Shown: piece after piece, positions 16,510-24,746 of the stretch
How the letters are laid out: the number at the start of each line of letters is the position of its first letter
How positions within the stretch are numbered: the stretch's first letter is position 1
Assembly (NCBI GenBank): GCA_050693155.1
Contig: JBOGWA010000125.1
Span: 1 to 36,984, forward strand
Direction: 5' to 3'
Length of the DNA: 36,984 nt
Source: JBOGWA01 sp050693155
Lineage (GTDB): Bacteria > Actinomycetota > UBA4738 > CALAEC01
Program-made: the position numbers and the translations under genes
The notes under the pieces: model-generated
Databases searched by the model: none
What the model saw: the letters and a program-made list of their open reading frames with translations, nothing else
Told to the model about the DNA's origin: nothing

Positions 16510-16769
16510 GCGGGGCGCTGCCCGCGTCTTGCGAGGCGGGACTTCCGACGCGCGGCGGTTCGCTTGTGCACCACGCTCTTCGCAACAGCCTTGTCGAGGA
16601 GCCGGGAAGCGTCTCTGATCGACGCTCCCGCCGTTTCGGCATCCCCGCTATCAACCGCTTGCCGCGCCGCCTTTTCGGCGGTCTTTACCTCCGCCCGGAC
16701 GGCTTTGTTTCGAAGCCGCCTGCGCTCGTTTTGACGGTTGCGCTTGATCTGGGACTGGATGTTGGCCAC
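16506..16769 (-). CDS. rpsT: 30S ribosomal protein S20
   Basis: An 87-residue, highly basic helical protein that binds 16S rRNA. It opens VANIQSQIKRNRQNERRRLRNKAVRAEVKTA, the standard S20 start, and ends with VHKRTAARRKSRLARR. GTG at 16769 is the start; the frame remains open upstream into lepA but without S20 similarity. A -10-like TAGAAT is only 8 nt before the GTG, so the mRNA may be leaderless. The 3' end overlaps the holA stop in a convergent CTAG. Confidence 0.96.
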   Translation of the reverse strand: MANIQSQIKRNRQNERRRLRNKAVRAEVKTAEKAARQAVDSGDAETAGASIRDASRLLDKAVAKSVVHKRTAARRKSRLARRGQRPA

Positions 16770-16777
16770 GGCGGCGG

Positions 16778-16783
16778 ATTCTA
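16778..16783 (-). promoter_or_regulatory. candidate -10 box of rpsT
   Basis: TAGAAT on the minus strand, 8 nt upstream of the GTG start. No clear -35 box is visible. If used, transcription would start at or within a couple of nt of the start codon. Confidence 0.4.
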
Positions 16784-16803
16784 GCAGCGAAGGGGTAAGT
16801 ACG

Positions 16804-18624
16804 ATGGCTCGAATGAGCGACCCCGCCCACATCCGAAACTTCGCGATCGTCAGCCACATCGATCACGGGAAGTCGACGCTCGCGGACCGATTCTTGGATC
16901 TCACCCACGCCGTGCCGGACCGAGAGATGCGCGAGCAGTTCCTGGATCGAATGGACCTCGAACGGGAGCGCGGCATCACGATCAAGGCGCAGGCCGTTCG
17001 ACTTCTCTGTGAGCACGCGGGGGAGCGGTACGTCCTCAACTTGATCGACACGCCCGGCCACGTCGATTTCACCTACGAGGTCTCTCGAGCGCTGGCGGCA
17101 TGCGAAGGCGTGATCTTGCTCCTCGACGCGTCCCAGGGAATCGAGGCGCAGACGCTCGCCAATCATCAGCTCGCCGAGCAAGCGAAGCTCGCGATCGTGC
17201 CGGCGGTCAACAAGATCGATCTTCCTCAAGCCGACGTCGACGAGGCGGTCCGTGAGCTCGCCGAGCTGACGGGCGTCGACGATGAAGCGATCCTTCGGCT
17301 CTCCGCGAAGACGGGCGAGGGTGTGCCGGATCTGCTGCGCGCCGTGATCGAGCGCATCCCACCACCGGCCGGCGACGCCGACGCGCCGACTCGAGCGCTC
17401 ATCTTCGACTCCGCCTACGACCCGTATCGAGGCGTCATCTCCTACGTTCGCGTCGTGGACGGGCGTCTTCCTTCAAAGGCGCGCATCCGCATGATGGCCT
17501 CCGCTCTCGAGAGCGAGGGAGAGGAGGTTGGAGTGTTCGCCCCCGACCCGATGCCGACGCAGGAGCTCGAGGCCGGAAGCGTCGGATACCTCGTGACGGG
17601 CGTGAAGGACGTCCGGCAGGCGAAGGTGGGCGACACCGTAACGCGCGCCGACCGGCCGGCCGCGAAGCCGCTTCCCGGGTACCGCGAGCCGACGCCGATG
17701 GTCTGGAGCGGCCTCTATCCCCTCGAGGGGGACGACTACCCGGTGCTTCGAGACGCGCTCGACAGGCTCCGCCTCTCCGACGCAGCCCTCGTCTACGAGC
17801 CCGAGACCTCGAAGGCGCTGGGGTTCGGGTTCCGATGCGGTTTCCTCGGGCTCCTCCACATGGACATCGTCCGCGAACGACTCGAGCGCGAGTTCGACCT
17901 CTCGCTCATCGCGACGACGCCGAACGTCGAGTTCCACATCGTTCGTGGCGAGAACATCGAGACGGTTCACAACCCGTCCGAGATGCCTGCCCCGGGAACC
18001 TACGACCGGGTCGAGGAGCCGACGGTCCTCGCGACCGTGGTATCGCCGGCCGAATACCTCGGCGCCGTGATGGAGCTCGCGCAGGCACGCCGCGGAGTGC
18101 TCGAGGAGCTGCGGTATCTCTCCCCCGGGCGAGCGGAGATTCGGTACGTGCTGCCCCTCGCGGAAGTGATCTTCGATTTCTTCGATCTCCTGAAGTCACG
18201 CACGCGCGGGTACGCCTCGCTCGACTACGAGCCGTGGGGATACGAGCCCGCCGATCTCGTTCGCGTCGACGTCTTGCTGCACGGTGAACCGGTCGATGCG
18301 TTCTCCGCGGTCGTTCACCGGGAGAAGGCCCAGGCGTTCGGCCGTCGAATGGTTGAGCGGCTGCGGGAGCTCATCCCCCGCCAGCTGTTCGACGTGGCCA
18401 TCCAGGCGGCCATCGGAAATCGGATCGTCGCGCGAGAGACGGTGAAGGCGACGCGGAAGGACGTGACCGCGAAGCTGTACGGAGGAGACGTGACGAGGAA
18501 GCGCAAGCTGCTCGAAAAGCAGAAGTCCGGAAAGAAGCGGCTTCGGCGCGTGGGAAAGGTAGACGTCCCGCAGGAGGCCTTCATTGCGGTCCTTCAGACC
18601 GGGACCGGAAGCCGAGCGTCCTAG
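16804..18624 (+). CDS. lepA: elongation factor 4 (LepA) translational GTPase
   Basis: A 606-residue ribosomal GTPase implicated in back-translocation and ribosome assembly. G motifs are intact: SHIDHGKSTLADRF (G1, near residue 20), RGITIKAQ (G2), DTPGHVDF (G3) and NKIDLPQAD (G4). The LepA-specific C-terminal domain is present (ATRKDVTAKLYGGDVTRKRKLLEKQKSGKKRLR). ATG at 16804 follows a purine-rich GGGGTAAG; frames open further upstream are not LepA-like. Divergent from rpsT with 34 nt between starts. The hemW gene often found next is absent; hrcA follows. Confidence 0.97.
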   Translation: MARMSDPAHIRNFAIVSHIDHGKSTLADRFLDLTHAVPDREMREQFLDRMDLERERGITIKAQAVRLLCEHAGERYVLNLIDTPGHVDFTYEVSRALAACEGVILLLDASQGIEAQTLANHQLAEQAKLAIVPAVNKIDLPQADVDEAVRELAELTGVDDEAILRLSAKTGEGVPDLLRAVIERIPPPAGDADAPTRALIFDSAYDPYRGVISYVRVVDGRLPSKARIRMMASALESEGEEVGVFAPDPMPTQELEAGSVGYLVTGVKDVRQAKVGDTVTRADRPAAKPLPGYREPTPMVWSGLYPLEGDDYPVLRDALDRLRLSDAALVYEPETSKALGFGFRCGFLGLLHMDIVRERLEREFDLSLIATTPNVEFHIVRGENIETVHNPSEMPAPGTYDRVEEPTVLATVVSPAEYLGAVMELAQARRGVLEELRYLSPGRAEIRYVLPLAEVIFDFFDLLKSRTRGYASLDYEPWGYEPADLVRVDVLLHGEPVDAFSAVVHREKAQAFGRRMVERLRELIPRQLFDVAIQAAIGNRIVARETVKATRKDVTAKLYGGDVTRKRKLLEKQKSGKKRLRRVGKVDVPQEAFIAVLQTGTGSRAS

Positions 18625-18633
18625 GACGCCGTT

Positions 18634-18660
18634 CTAGCACTCTGGGGCCGAGAGTGCTAA
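18634..18660. promoter_or_regulatory. CIRCE operator (HrcA-binding site)
   Basis: CTAGCACTC, 9-nt spacer, GAGTGCTAA. It differs from the consensus TTAGCACTC-N9-GAGTGCTAA by one base in the left arm. It lies immediately upstream of hrcA, so hrcA-dnaJ is probably autorepressed and induced by heat shock. Confidence 0.95.
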
Positions 18661-18674
18661 AACGTCGGGTGAAG

Positions 18675-19718
18675 ATGAACGCTCAGCAAACGCTCAGCCC
18701 GAGGAAGTCGGCCGTGCTCCAGGCTGTAGTTCGCGACTACGTCCGATCCGCGGAGCCGGTGGGCAGCGGCACGGTGGCGAAGCGATACGGCCTCGGTGTG
18801 AGCGCTGCGACCGTGCGCAACGAGATGGCGGCGCTCGAGGAGATGGGCTATCTCGAGCAGCCGCACACCTCCGCGGGACGGATCCCGACGGATCGCGGAT
18901 ACCGGTTCTTCGTCGACATGCTTCCGACGCGGCTTTCCCTTGCGGGAACGAGTCGACGGGCCATCCGAGCCTTCCCCGAGGAACCGACCGTGGACTTCGA
19001 CGAGGTGCTTCGAAGCGCCGCGCTTCTGCTCTCGAGACTCACGCGGTATGCGGCTGTCGCCCTTCCCCCGGTCATCGAGAACAGGCGGATCGTTCGCGCG
19101 GAGCTTCTTCGGGTGGGGAGCGCGGTGCTCCTCCTCCTCGTCGGCAGCACGGGGCACGTCCAGCGGAGCGTCCTCGACACGGAGGACCTCCCGGACGACG
19201 AAGCGGTGTCTCGAGCCTCCCATGCTCTCGAACGAGCGCTCGCCAGCGTCTCGTACGCGAATGCCGCCGCCCACATCGATGCGATTGTGACCACCGCCCG
19301 CGGCGACGACCGACGACTCCTGTCGGCGGTCGCGAAGACTCTCCGCAGGCTGGAACAGGAGCCCGGGTACGGGCATGTCTTCGTCGGCGGCGCATCCAAC
19401 ATCGCCGCGGAGGATGCGTTCGAGCGCCCCGGGACGGCGCAGCGCGTCATCGAAACCCTGGAGGAGGAAGGGGCCGTCTTGAGCTATTTCCGCGGCTTCC
19501 CCCTGCAGGGCGGCGTGATCGTTCGCATCGGCCGGGAGAATCCACTCGCGGCGATGCGCGCGGCGAGCGTGGTCACCGCTCACTACCTTGCGGCCAACAC
19601 CCCTGTTGGGACCGTTGCGGTCGTCGGTCCCACGCGCATGGACTACGCACAGGCGATGTCCACCGTCGGAGCGGTTGCTCGCCGCGTCTCGGAGGTCATC
19701 GGGCCGCTGGCCGGATAG
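18675..19718 (+). CDS. hrcA: heat-inducible transcription repressor HrcA
   Basis: A 347-residue repressor that binds CIRCE. The N-terminal winged helix (SPRKSAVLQAVVRDYVRSAEPVGSGTVAKRYGLGVSAATVRNEMAALEEMGYLEQPHTSAGRIPTDRGYRFFVD) is typical in full. The C-terminal GAF-like dimer domain ends with GTVAVVGPTRMDYAQAMSTV. An in-frame GTG at 18654 falls inside the CIRCE right arm and would add 7 residues; ATG at 18675 is preferred, though no clear Shine-Dalgarno site precedes either. dnaJ starts 9 nt after the stop. Confidence 0.95.
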   Translation: MNAQQTLSPRKSAVLQAVVRDYVRSAEPVGSGTVAKRYGLGVSAATVRNEMAALEEMGYLEQPHTSAGRIPTDRGYRFFVDMLPTRLSLAGTSRRAIRAFPEEPTVDFDEVLRSAALLLSRLTRYAAVALPPVIENRRIVRAELLRVGSAVLLLLVGSTGHVQRSVLDTEDLPDDEAVSRASHALERALASVSYANAAAHIDAIVTTARGDDRRLLSAVAKTLRRLEQEPGYGHVFVGGASNIAAEDAFERPGTAQRVIETLEEEGAVLSYFRGFPLQGGVIVRIGRENPLAAMRAASVVTAHYLAANTPVGTVAVVGPTRMDYAQAMSTVGAVARRVSEVIGPLAG

Positions 19719-19727
19719 GCGGGCGCA

Positions 19728-20831
19728 ATGGCCCGCACGCGCGACCTCTACGAGGTCCTCGAAGTCTCGCGCGACGCCGCCGCAGAGGAGATCAAGCGCG
19801 CCTACCGGCGCCTTGCCCGTGAATGGCATCCGGATGTGAACCAGGATCCGGGCGCCGAGCAACGGTTCAAGGAGATCAATCTCGCGTATCAGACGCTGTC
19901 CGATCCGGTGAAGCGTCGTCAGTACGACCTGTTCGGCGGCGAGGGGTTCACGCCGGACATGTTCGACTTCACCGGCGACATCGCCGATATCTTCGAGATG
20001 TTCTTCGGGTCGGCTTTCCGCCGAAGCGGCGCCCGCGCCCCGCGCACGCTTGCTCGGCGAGGGCAGGATCTGCGTCTTGTCCTGGATCTCACGTTCGAGG
20101 AAGCCGCGTTCGGGGTGGCCAAGGACGTGCGCGTCGAGACTCTCGGCGCCTGCGGACGCTGCGGAGGAACGGGAGCGGCCGAGGGGACCGCCCCGGCCAC
20201 GTGTTCCACCTGCGGTGGATCGGGTCAGCTCTCCGACGTCCGCCGCACGGTCTTCGGAACGCTGATGCAAACGAGAACGTGTCCCGCGTGTGAGGGCTCG
20301 GGAAAGGAAATTGCCTCTCCGTGCCCCGAGTGCCGAGGGAGCGGCCGGGTTGCCGCCGTCGACGAGATCGAGGTGGAGGTCCCGGCCGGAGTTGCCCACG
20401 GGATGGAGCTTCGGATCGAGGGAAGAGGAGAAGCGGGACGGAACGGCGGGCCTCCGGGCGACCTGTACGTTACCCTTCGGGTCCCCGACCACCCGCTCTT
20501 CGAACGACGGGGACAGCATCTGGTCTGCACGTTGGAGATCCCGGTCACGCAGGCGCTGCTCGGGACGACGGTGACGATTCCCACCCTCGACGGTGAGGAG
20601 GCCGTCAAGATTCCCGCCGGGACGAGGTCGGGCGAGGTGGTTCGCTTTCGCGGCCGTGGACTTCCACATCCGGGCGGCGGAAGACGCGGCGACCTCTATG
20701 TCGAGATCGACGTCGACATCCCGGCGCGACTCTCGAAGAAGGAGCGCGCGGCGGTCGAGGCGCTCGCCGATCTCCGAGACGAGCGCCCGGGCGAAGGGAC
20801 CGTCCGGGGAACGCTTCGTCCTCGGGGATGA
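19728..20831 (+). CDS. dnaJ: chaperone DnaJ (type I, zinc-binding)
   Basis: A 367-residue co-chaperone that stimulates DnaK ATPase and binds unfolded proteins. The J domain (1-70) has HPD at 34-36. The usual Gly/Phe linker is short and Asp/Phe-rich (FTPDMFDFTGDIADIFEMFFG). Four CxxCxGxG zinc repeats are at about 142-149, 159-166, 185-192 and 199-206 (CGRCGGTG, CSTCGGSG, CPACEGSG, CPECRGSG). The C-terminal substrate-binding domains include GDLYVTLRVPDHPLFERRG. No dnaK or grpE is in the window. It is presumably co-transcribed with hrcA under CIRCE control and overlaps rsmE as ATGA. Confidence 0.96.
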   Translation: MARTRDLYEVLEVSRDAAAEEIKRAYRRLAREWHPDVNQDPGAEQRFKEINLAYQTLSDPVKRRQYDLFGGEGFTPDMFDFTGDIADIFEMFFGSAFRRSGARAPRTLARRGQDLRLVLDLTFEEAAFGVAKDVRVETLGACGRCGGTGAAEGTAPATCSTCGGSGQLSDVRRTVFGTLMQTRTCPACEGSGKEIASPCPECRGSGRVAAVDEIEVEVPAGVAHGMELRIEGRGEAGRNGGPPGDLYVTLRVPDHPLFERRGQHLVCTLEIPVTQALLGTTVTIPTLDGEEAVKIPAGTRSGEVVRFRGRGLPHPGGGRRGDLYVEIDVDIPARLSKKERAAVEALADLRDERPGEGTVRGTLRPRG

Positions 20832-21559
20832 GCCTGCCGCACTTCTTTGCGGGCGCTCCCGAGCCCGGGGAGCGGGTCGTCCTTCGCGATTCCGAAGCGC
20901 GACACGCGCTGAGGTCGCTGCGGCTCACGGCCGGAGACCGGTTCACCTCATCGGACGGTCGGGGTGCGATCGCAACGTGTGTCCTGGTCCGGACGGCCGG
21001 CGACGAGCTCGAAGCGGAAGTAGAAACGCGCGATGTCGCGGCACGGCCGGAGCCGACGCTCGCGGTCATGGTGTCGGCCCCGAAGGGGGAACGTCTCACC
21101 TGGGCGGTGCAGAAGCTCACCGAGATCGGAACCGACGAGATCGTCGTCGTCGAGACCGCGCGAAGCGTTCGCCGCTTCCGCGGGGATCGCGCTCGGATCC
21201 TCACGCCGCGCCTGGAGGCCGTCGCAACGGAGGCCGCGAAGCAGTCCCGGCGCGCCTTCCTTCCCGTCGTCTCCGGCCCGATCCCCTGGGAGGTCGCGGT
21301 CCGCGACGCGCTGTCCGCGGGTCCCACCATCGTCCTCTGGGAAGCGGCGACCGCTCCGCTCGCCGAGGTCCTTCCCGATCGTGCCGAGCGGGTTTCCCTC
21401 GCGATCGGACCCGAAGGAGGGCTCGAGGAACCGGAGGTTCGGAAGGCCGAGAACAAGGGAGCCATCCTCGGCTCGCTGGGCCGCAACATCCTCCGCACCG
21501 AGACCGCGGCGGTCGTCGCCGCGGCCCTCGCCCTCTCCCGGTTCGGTCGACTCGGCTAG
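20828..21559 (+). CDS. rsmE: 16S rRNA m3U1498 methyltransferase RsmE
   Basis: A 243-residue SPOUT methyltransferase that modifies U1498 of 16S rRNA. The N-terminal PUA-like part has PHFFAG and DSEARHALRSLRLTAGDRF. The catalytic part has KGERLTWAVQKLTEIGTDEIVVVETARSVRRF, then the trefoil-knot SAM site LAIGPEGGLEEPEV and SLGRNILRTETAA. The ATG overlaps the dnaJ stop (ATGA), a common dnaJ-rsmE arrangement in Gram-positive bacteria. Confidence 0.95.
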   Translation: MSLPHFFAGAPEPGERVVLRDSEARHALRSLRLTAGDRFTSSDGRGAIATCVLVRTAGDELEAEVETRDVAARPEPTLAVMVSAPKGERLTWAVQKLTEIGTDEIVVVETARSVRRFRGDRARILTPRLEAVATEAAKQSRRAFLPVVSGPIPWEVAVRDALSAGPTIVLWEAATAPLAEVLPDRAERVSLAIGPEGGLEEPEVRKAENKGAILGSLGRNILRTETAAVVAAALALSRFGRLG

Positions 21560-21569
21560 TGTGGCCGAC

Positions 21570-21914
21570 ATGGAGGAATGCCTCTTCTGTCAGATCGTTC
21601 ACAAGGAGCAAGAGGCCGACATCGTGCACGCCTCCGACGACGTCGTCGCGTTCCGGGACATCAACCCGAAGGCGCCGACGCACATCCTCATCATTCCGAA
21701 GGACCACATCGAATCAGCGCGCTCGATCAAGGAAAAGCACGGCGGCGTCGTGGCTGAGATGTTTCAGGTCGCCGAGCACCTAGCGAAAGCGGAAGGGATC
21801 GACCGTACGGGATGGCGGGTCGTCACGAATGTCGGCCCCCATGCGGGCCAGACGGTCCACCACCTGCATTTTCACCTCCTCGGCGGTCGACCGATGTCCT
21901 GGCCGCCGGGCTAG
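21570..21914 (+). CDS. HIT-family nucleotide hydrolase (HINT type)
   Basis: A 114-residue protein of the histidine-triad family. CLFCQIV is the usual N-terminal Cys pair, FRDINPKAPTHILIIPKDHI is typical, and the active site is HHLHFHLLGGRP. HINT proteins hydrolyse purine nucleoside phosphoramidates, but the physiological substrate is unknown. ATG at 21570 is used; GTG at 21561 would add three residues. It follows rsmE by 10 nt and precedes the phoH promoter region. Confidence 0.93.
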   Translation: MEECLFCQIVHKEQEADIVHASDDVVAFRDINPKAPTHILIIPKDHIESARSIKEKHGGVVAEMFQVAEHLAKAEGIDRTGWRVVTNVGPHAGQTVHHLHFHLLGGRPMSWPPG

Positions 21915-21951
21915 CGCGTGGAGGCGCAGAATTGGCGATGCGGGGTGACGG

Positions 21952-21957
21952 TATAAT
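21952..21957 (+). promoter_or_regulatory. TATAAT -10 box upstream of phoH
   Basis: A perfect consensus -10 hexamer in the HIT/phoH gap. No good -35 box at 16-18 nt: TTGGCG at 21932-21937 gives only a 14-nt spacer. Transcription would begin near 21964, giving a phoH leader of about 54 nt that contains two hairpins. Confidence 0.55.
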
Positions 21958-21969
21958 CAGGCGCCCAGT

Positions 21970-21992
21970 GGGGTCGCGCAGCGGCCCCTTTT
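21970..21992 (+). terminator. terminator-like hairpin in the phoH leader
   Basis: GGGGTCG (21970-21976), loop CGCAG, CGGCCCC (21982-21988), then TTTT. It is a 7-bp stem with one T-G pair. It lies downstream of the TATAAT box, so it either terminates read-through from HIT or acts on the phoH transcript itself. Confidence 0.6.
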
Positions 21993-21996
21993 CCAA

Positions 21997-22011
21997 CCGG
22001 GGAGGCCCCGG
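21997..22011 (+). promoter_or_regulatory. hairpin sequestering the phoH ribosome-binding site
   Basis: CCGGGG, loop AGG, CCCCGG is a perfect 6-bp stem containing the only Shine-Dalgarno-like sequence (GGGGAGG, 21999-22005) upstream of the TTG start at 22018. The 12-nt spacing is long. It could limit phoH translation or act as an RNA switch. Confidence 0.45.
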
Positions 22012-22017
22012 ACAGCG

Positions 22018-24300
22018 TTGGCCGAAACCACCCAAGTAAAGATCCTCGTCCCCGGCAACCAATCGATGGTCGCCCTTCTCGGACAGCGAGACGAGCTCCT
22101 GAAGGTCATCGAGGACGCGTTCGTTTCCGAGATCCTCGTCCGCGGGAACGAGATCATCATCACGGGCGCCGAGAACGAGGCCGAGCGAGTCGGCGCTCTC
22201 TTTGGGGAGCTCCTCAGTCTCCTCGATCGGGGGCATGAGCTCACGCCGTCGACCGTCGCGCGAACGATCGACATGATCGAGCGCGAAGGCGTCCGGCCCT
22301 CGGAGGTCATGACGGAGGTGCTCCACACCTCTCGGGGCAGGAGCATCGCGGCGAAGACCGTCGGGCAGAAGAACTACGTCGACGCCATCCGCCGTTCGAC
22401 GCTGACGCTCGCAATCGGGCCGGCGGGAACTGGGAAGTGTATCGCCGCAGGTTCAATGGTCCCCACTGATCGCGGGATGATCGAGATCCAGCGGTTGGCC
22501 GAGAGCCTTCCCGCGGGAGGGATCGCGCCACTCTCTGTCTCGATCAGCGGTGTGGACGGGATCGAGGAAACAAGCCATCTCTACCATGCGGGGGAAACCG
22601 ACACGCTCCGCGTCTGGACGCAACTGGGCTTCTCTATCGAGGCAACCCCTGAGCATCCGCTGCTCGCATTGGCTGAGAACGGGGAACTGGTGTGGCGACG
22701 AGCAGACCAGTTGCAGCCTGGAGATACCCTTGCGCTCCAACGCGGGCAGCGTCTGTTCGGCCGTCGTACCTCCATCGACTTCCAGTACGTGCGCTCCGGG
22801 CACGACAACACTTCGAAGCCGGTTGTGCTCGAGGAGCTGGACCTCGACCTGGCATACGTGATGGGAGTGCTCACGGGCGACGGCTGCCTGTCGTTCGGCA
22901 ACCGTGTGATCCTCTCCACGGCGGATCCCGAGCTCGCCGAGGCCTTCGAACGGATCGCGGCTCGGTTCGGGCTCCACGTCTTCCCGAACGGCCGCGGGCG
23001 ACCCTATGACCACATCATCCAGAGTGCTCAACTGAAGGCTCTCTTCGCCCACCTGGGGATGTCCACGGGGACGGCCCGCACGAAGGTGATTCCCCGGTCG
23101 ATCCTCGAGGCGCCCGAAGCCATCGTTGCAGCGTTTCTTCGCGGACTGTTCGACGCAGACGGATCGGTCGAGGCACGCGACGGGCGAATCACGCTTTCCT
23201 CGGTGTCAGAGGATCTCATCCGCCAGGTGCAGATTGTGCTCCTGAACCTCGGCATCGTGTCAGGTCGAACGTTGAAACGGGGGACCTACGGGGGTCGACC
23301 GCACGTTTCTCAATTGCTAACGATCAATGGGGCGGAGGCCGACCGTTTCGCTTCGCTCGTTGGGATCGGGCTGGAGCGGAAAAGGCGTCTGCTCAGGGCA
23401 GCCAAGCGAAACACGAACATAGATGTGGTTCCGAACGTATCCGGGCTGCTGCGCGAGGCGATAGGGACCGCTCGCTTCGCCCGGGCTGATCACAGGCTTT
23501 TCCAGGACTATCGGGTGACGCGTCGGCGGCCGAGCCCCGCCAAGCTCCGTCAGCTCGTCGGCGTTCTGGAGGGGGGTGGGGCTTCGGGGCCCGCGCTGGA
23601 TACGCTGCGCCTGCTCGGCGACGGCAGGCAGTTGTTCCTCTCGATCGTGGGCATCGAGCGTTCTCGAGCGGACGTCTACGACCTTACAGTCCCGGAGACG
23701 CACTCGTTTGTCGCGAACGGTTTCGTGAACCACAACACGTACCTCGCGGTGGCGACGGCGGTGAAGGCGCTCCAGGAGCGTGAGGTCTCCCGAATCATCC
23801 TGACGCGCCCGGCCGTCGAGGCCGGGGAGCGGCTCGGCTTTCTCCCGGGAACGCTCTACGAGAAGATCGATCCGTACCTGAAGCCGCTCTACGACGCGCT
23901 GTACGAGATGATGGACGCTGATGCGTTCCAGCGGTTGATGGCCCGCGGAACCGTTGAGGTCGCGCCGCTTGCGTACATGCGCGGCCGGACCCTGAACGAT
24001 TCGTTCATCATTCTCGACGAAGCGCAGAACACCTCTCCCGAGCAGATGAAGATGTTCCTTACGCGCCTCGGCTTCGGGTCCAAGGCGGTCGTGAACGGAG
24101 ACGTTACGCAGATCGACCTGCCCGCCGGGCAGCAGTCGGGGCTCGTCGTCGTGGAGGAGATCCTCGAGGACATCGAGGCCATCGAGTTCGTCCACCTCGG
24201 AGCCAGCGACGTGGTCCGGCATAAGATCGTCCAGGACATCGTGGAGGCATACCGCCGCTACGGGGAGCGAACGCCGAAAAAAGCGGGCGAGCAGCGGTGA
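22018..24300 (+). CDS. phoH: PhoH family ATPase interrupted by an intein
   Basis: The encoded chain is 760 residues: an N-extein (1-140), a 433-residue intein (141-573) and a C-extein (574-760). Spliced PhoH would be 327 residues, the normal family length. The Walker A loop GPAGTGK-TYLA is split exactly between Lys140 and Thr574. The C-extein has ILTRPAVEAGERLGFLPGTLYEKIDPYLKPLYDAL, Walker B FIILDEAQNTSPEQMKMFLTRLG and VVNGDVTQIDLP. PhoH-like ATPases beside YbeY are linked to RNA and ribosome maturation. Without splicing the ATP site is broken. TTG at 22018 is the start, as no ATG fits. The end overlaps ybeY as GTGA. Confidence 0.95.
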   Translation: MAETTQVKILVPGNQSMVALLGQRDELLKVIEDAFVSEILVRGNEIIITGAENEAERVGALFGELLSLLDRGHELTPSTVARTIDMIEREGVRPSEVMTEVLHTSRGRSIAAKTVGQKNYVDAIRRSTLTLAIGPAGTGKCIAAGSMVPTDRGMIEIQRLAESLPAGGIAPLSVSISGVDGIEETSHLYHAGETDTLRVWTQLGFSIEATPEHPLLALAENGELVWRRADQLQPGDTLALQRGQRLFGRRTSIDFQYVRSGHDNTSKPVVLEELDLDLAYVMGVLTGDGCLSFGNRVILSTADPELAEAFERIAARFGLHVFPNGRGRPYDHIIQSAQLKALFAHLGMSTGTARTKVIPRSILEAPEAIVAAFLRGLFDADGSVEARDGRITLSSVSEDLIRQVQIVLLNLGIVSGRTLKRGTYGGRPHVSQLLTINGAEADRFASLVGIGLERKRRLLRAAKRNTNIDVVPNVSGLLREAIGTARFARADHRLFQDYRVTRRRPSPAKLRQLVGVLEGGGASGPALDTLRLLGDGRQLFLSIVGIERSRADVYDLTVPETHSFVANGFVNHNTYLAVATAVKALQEREVSRIILTRPAVEAGERLGFLPGTLYEKIDPYLKPLYDALYEMMDADAFQRLMARGTVEVAPLAYMRGRTLNDSFIILDEAQNTSPEQMKMFLTRLGFGSKAVVNGDVTQIDLPAGQQSGLVVVEEILEDIEAIEFVHLGASDVVRHKIVQDIVEAYRRYGERTPKKAGEQR
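22438..23736 (+). mobile_element. PhoH intein with LAGLIDADG homing endonuclease
   Basis: A 433-residue intein beginning with Cys (CIAAGSMVPTDRGMIEIQ, block A) and ending VPETHSFVANGFVNHN, followed by Thr, so all splice-junction residues are intact. Block B is ATPEHPLLAL (intein residues about 69-78). Two dodecapeptide endonuclease motifs are present: AYVMGVLTGDGCL near 139-151 (acidic residue Asp148) and FLRGLFDADGSV near 233-244 (Asp241), so the homing endonuclease looks active. Base and codon use in the intein seem looser than in the exteins (GCA, ATA and TTG codons), consistent with separate ancestry, though I have not counted them. Confidence 0.97.
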
Positions 24301-24746
24301 GCGACGACCCACCGAGACCCAGCGTTCTCATCTCGAACCGCCAACCCGACGGGGTGGATACCGACGCGCTCGCGCAGCTGGCCGAACAGACGCTTACTGG
24401 CGAAGGCGCACTCGGGGTCGAGCTCTCCGTTTCGCTCGTGGAGCCGGATGAGATGGCTCGATTGCACGAAAGGTATCTCGGGGAACCGGGCCCAACCGAC
24501 GTGCTCTCGTTCCCGCAGGAGGAGCGGCCGCCGCCGGATGGAGAGCCGACCCTGCTCGGCGACGTCGTGATCTGTCCCGAGGTCGCGGCCTCCCAGAACC
24601 CCGACCGAGCCGCCGAGCTCCGGCTCCTCCTGGTCCACGGAATCCTCCACCTGCTCGGCTACGAGCACGAGACCGAGGATGATCGGGCCGAGATGTGGGA
24701 GCGTCAGGAGCGGTACTCGGGTGTCCGGGCGGAGGTGCGGCCGTGA
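24297..24746 (+). CDS. ybeY: endoribonuclease YbeY (rRNA maturation factor)
   Basis: A 149-residue zinc metalloenzyme for 16S rRNA 3'-end processing and ribosome quality control. The hallmark HGILHLLGYEHE (near residues 119-130) carries the three zinc-binding histidines, and TDVLSFPQE and LLGDVVICPE are the other conserved segments. The start is GTG at 24297, overlapping the phoH stop, and the end overlaps the next gene as GTGA, so phoH-ybeY-corC behave as a coupled unit. Confidence 0.96.
   Translation: MSDDPPRPSVLISNRQPDGVDTDALAQLAEQTLTGEGALGVELSVSLVEPDEMARLHERYLGEPGPTDVLSFPQEERPPPDGEPTLLGDVVICPEVAASQNPDRAAELRLLLVHGILHLLGYEHETEDDRAEMWERQERYSGVRAEVRP

Noticed and set aside
18657..20669. A 670-codon open frame on the minus strand
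   Set aside because: It is antisense to hrcA and dnaJ, both clearly identified. GC-rich codon bias leaves long shadow frames open, and its translation has no recognisable domain.
22438..23736. phoH as a disrupted pseudogene because of the insertion in its ATP site
   Set aside because: The insertion is in frame, precisely placed, and has every intein splice residue, so protein splicing should restore PhoH.
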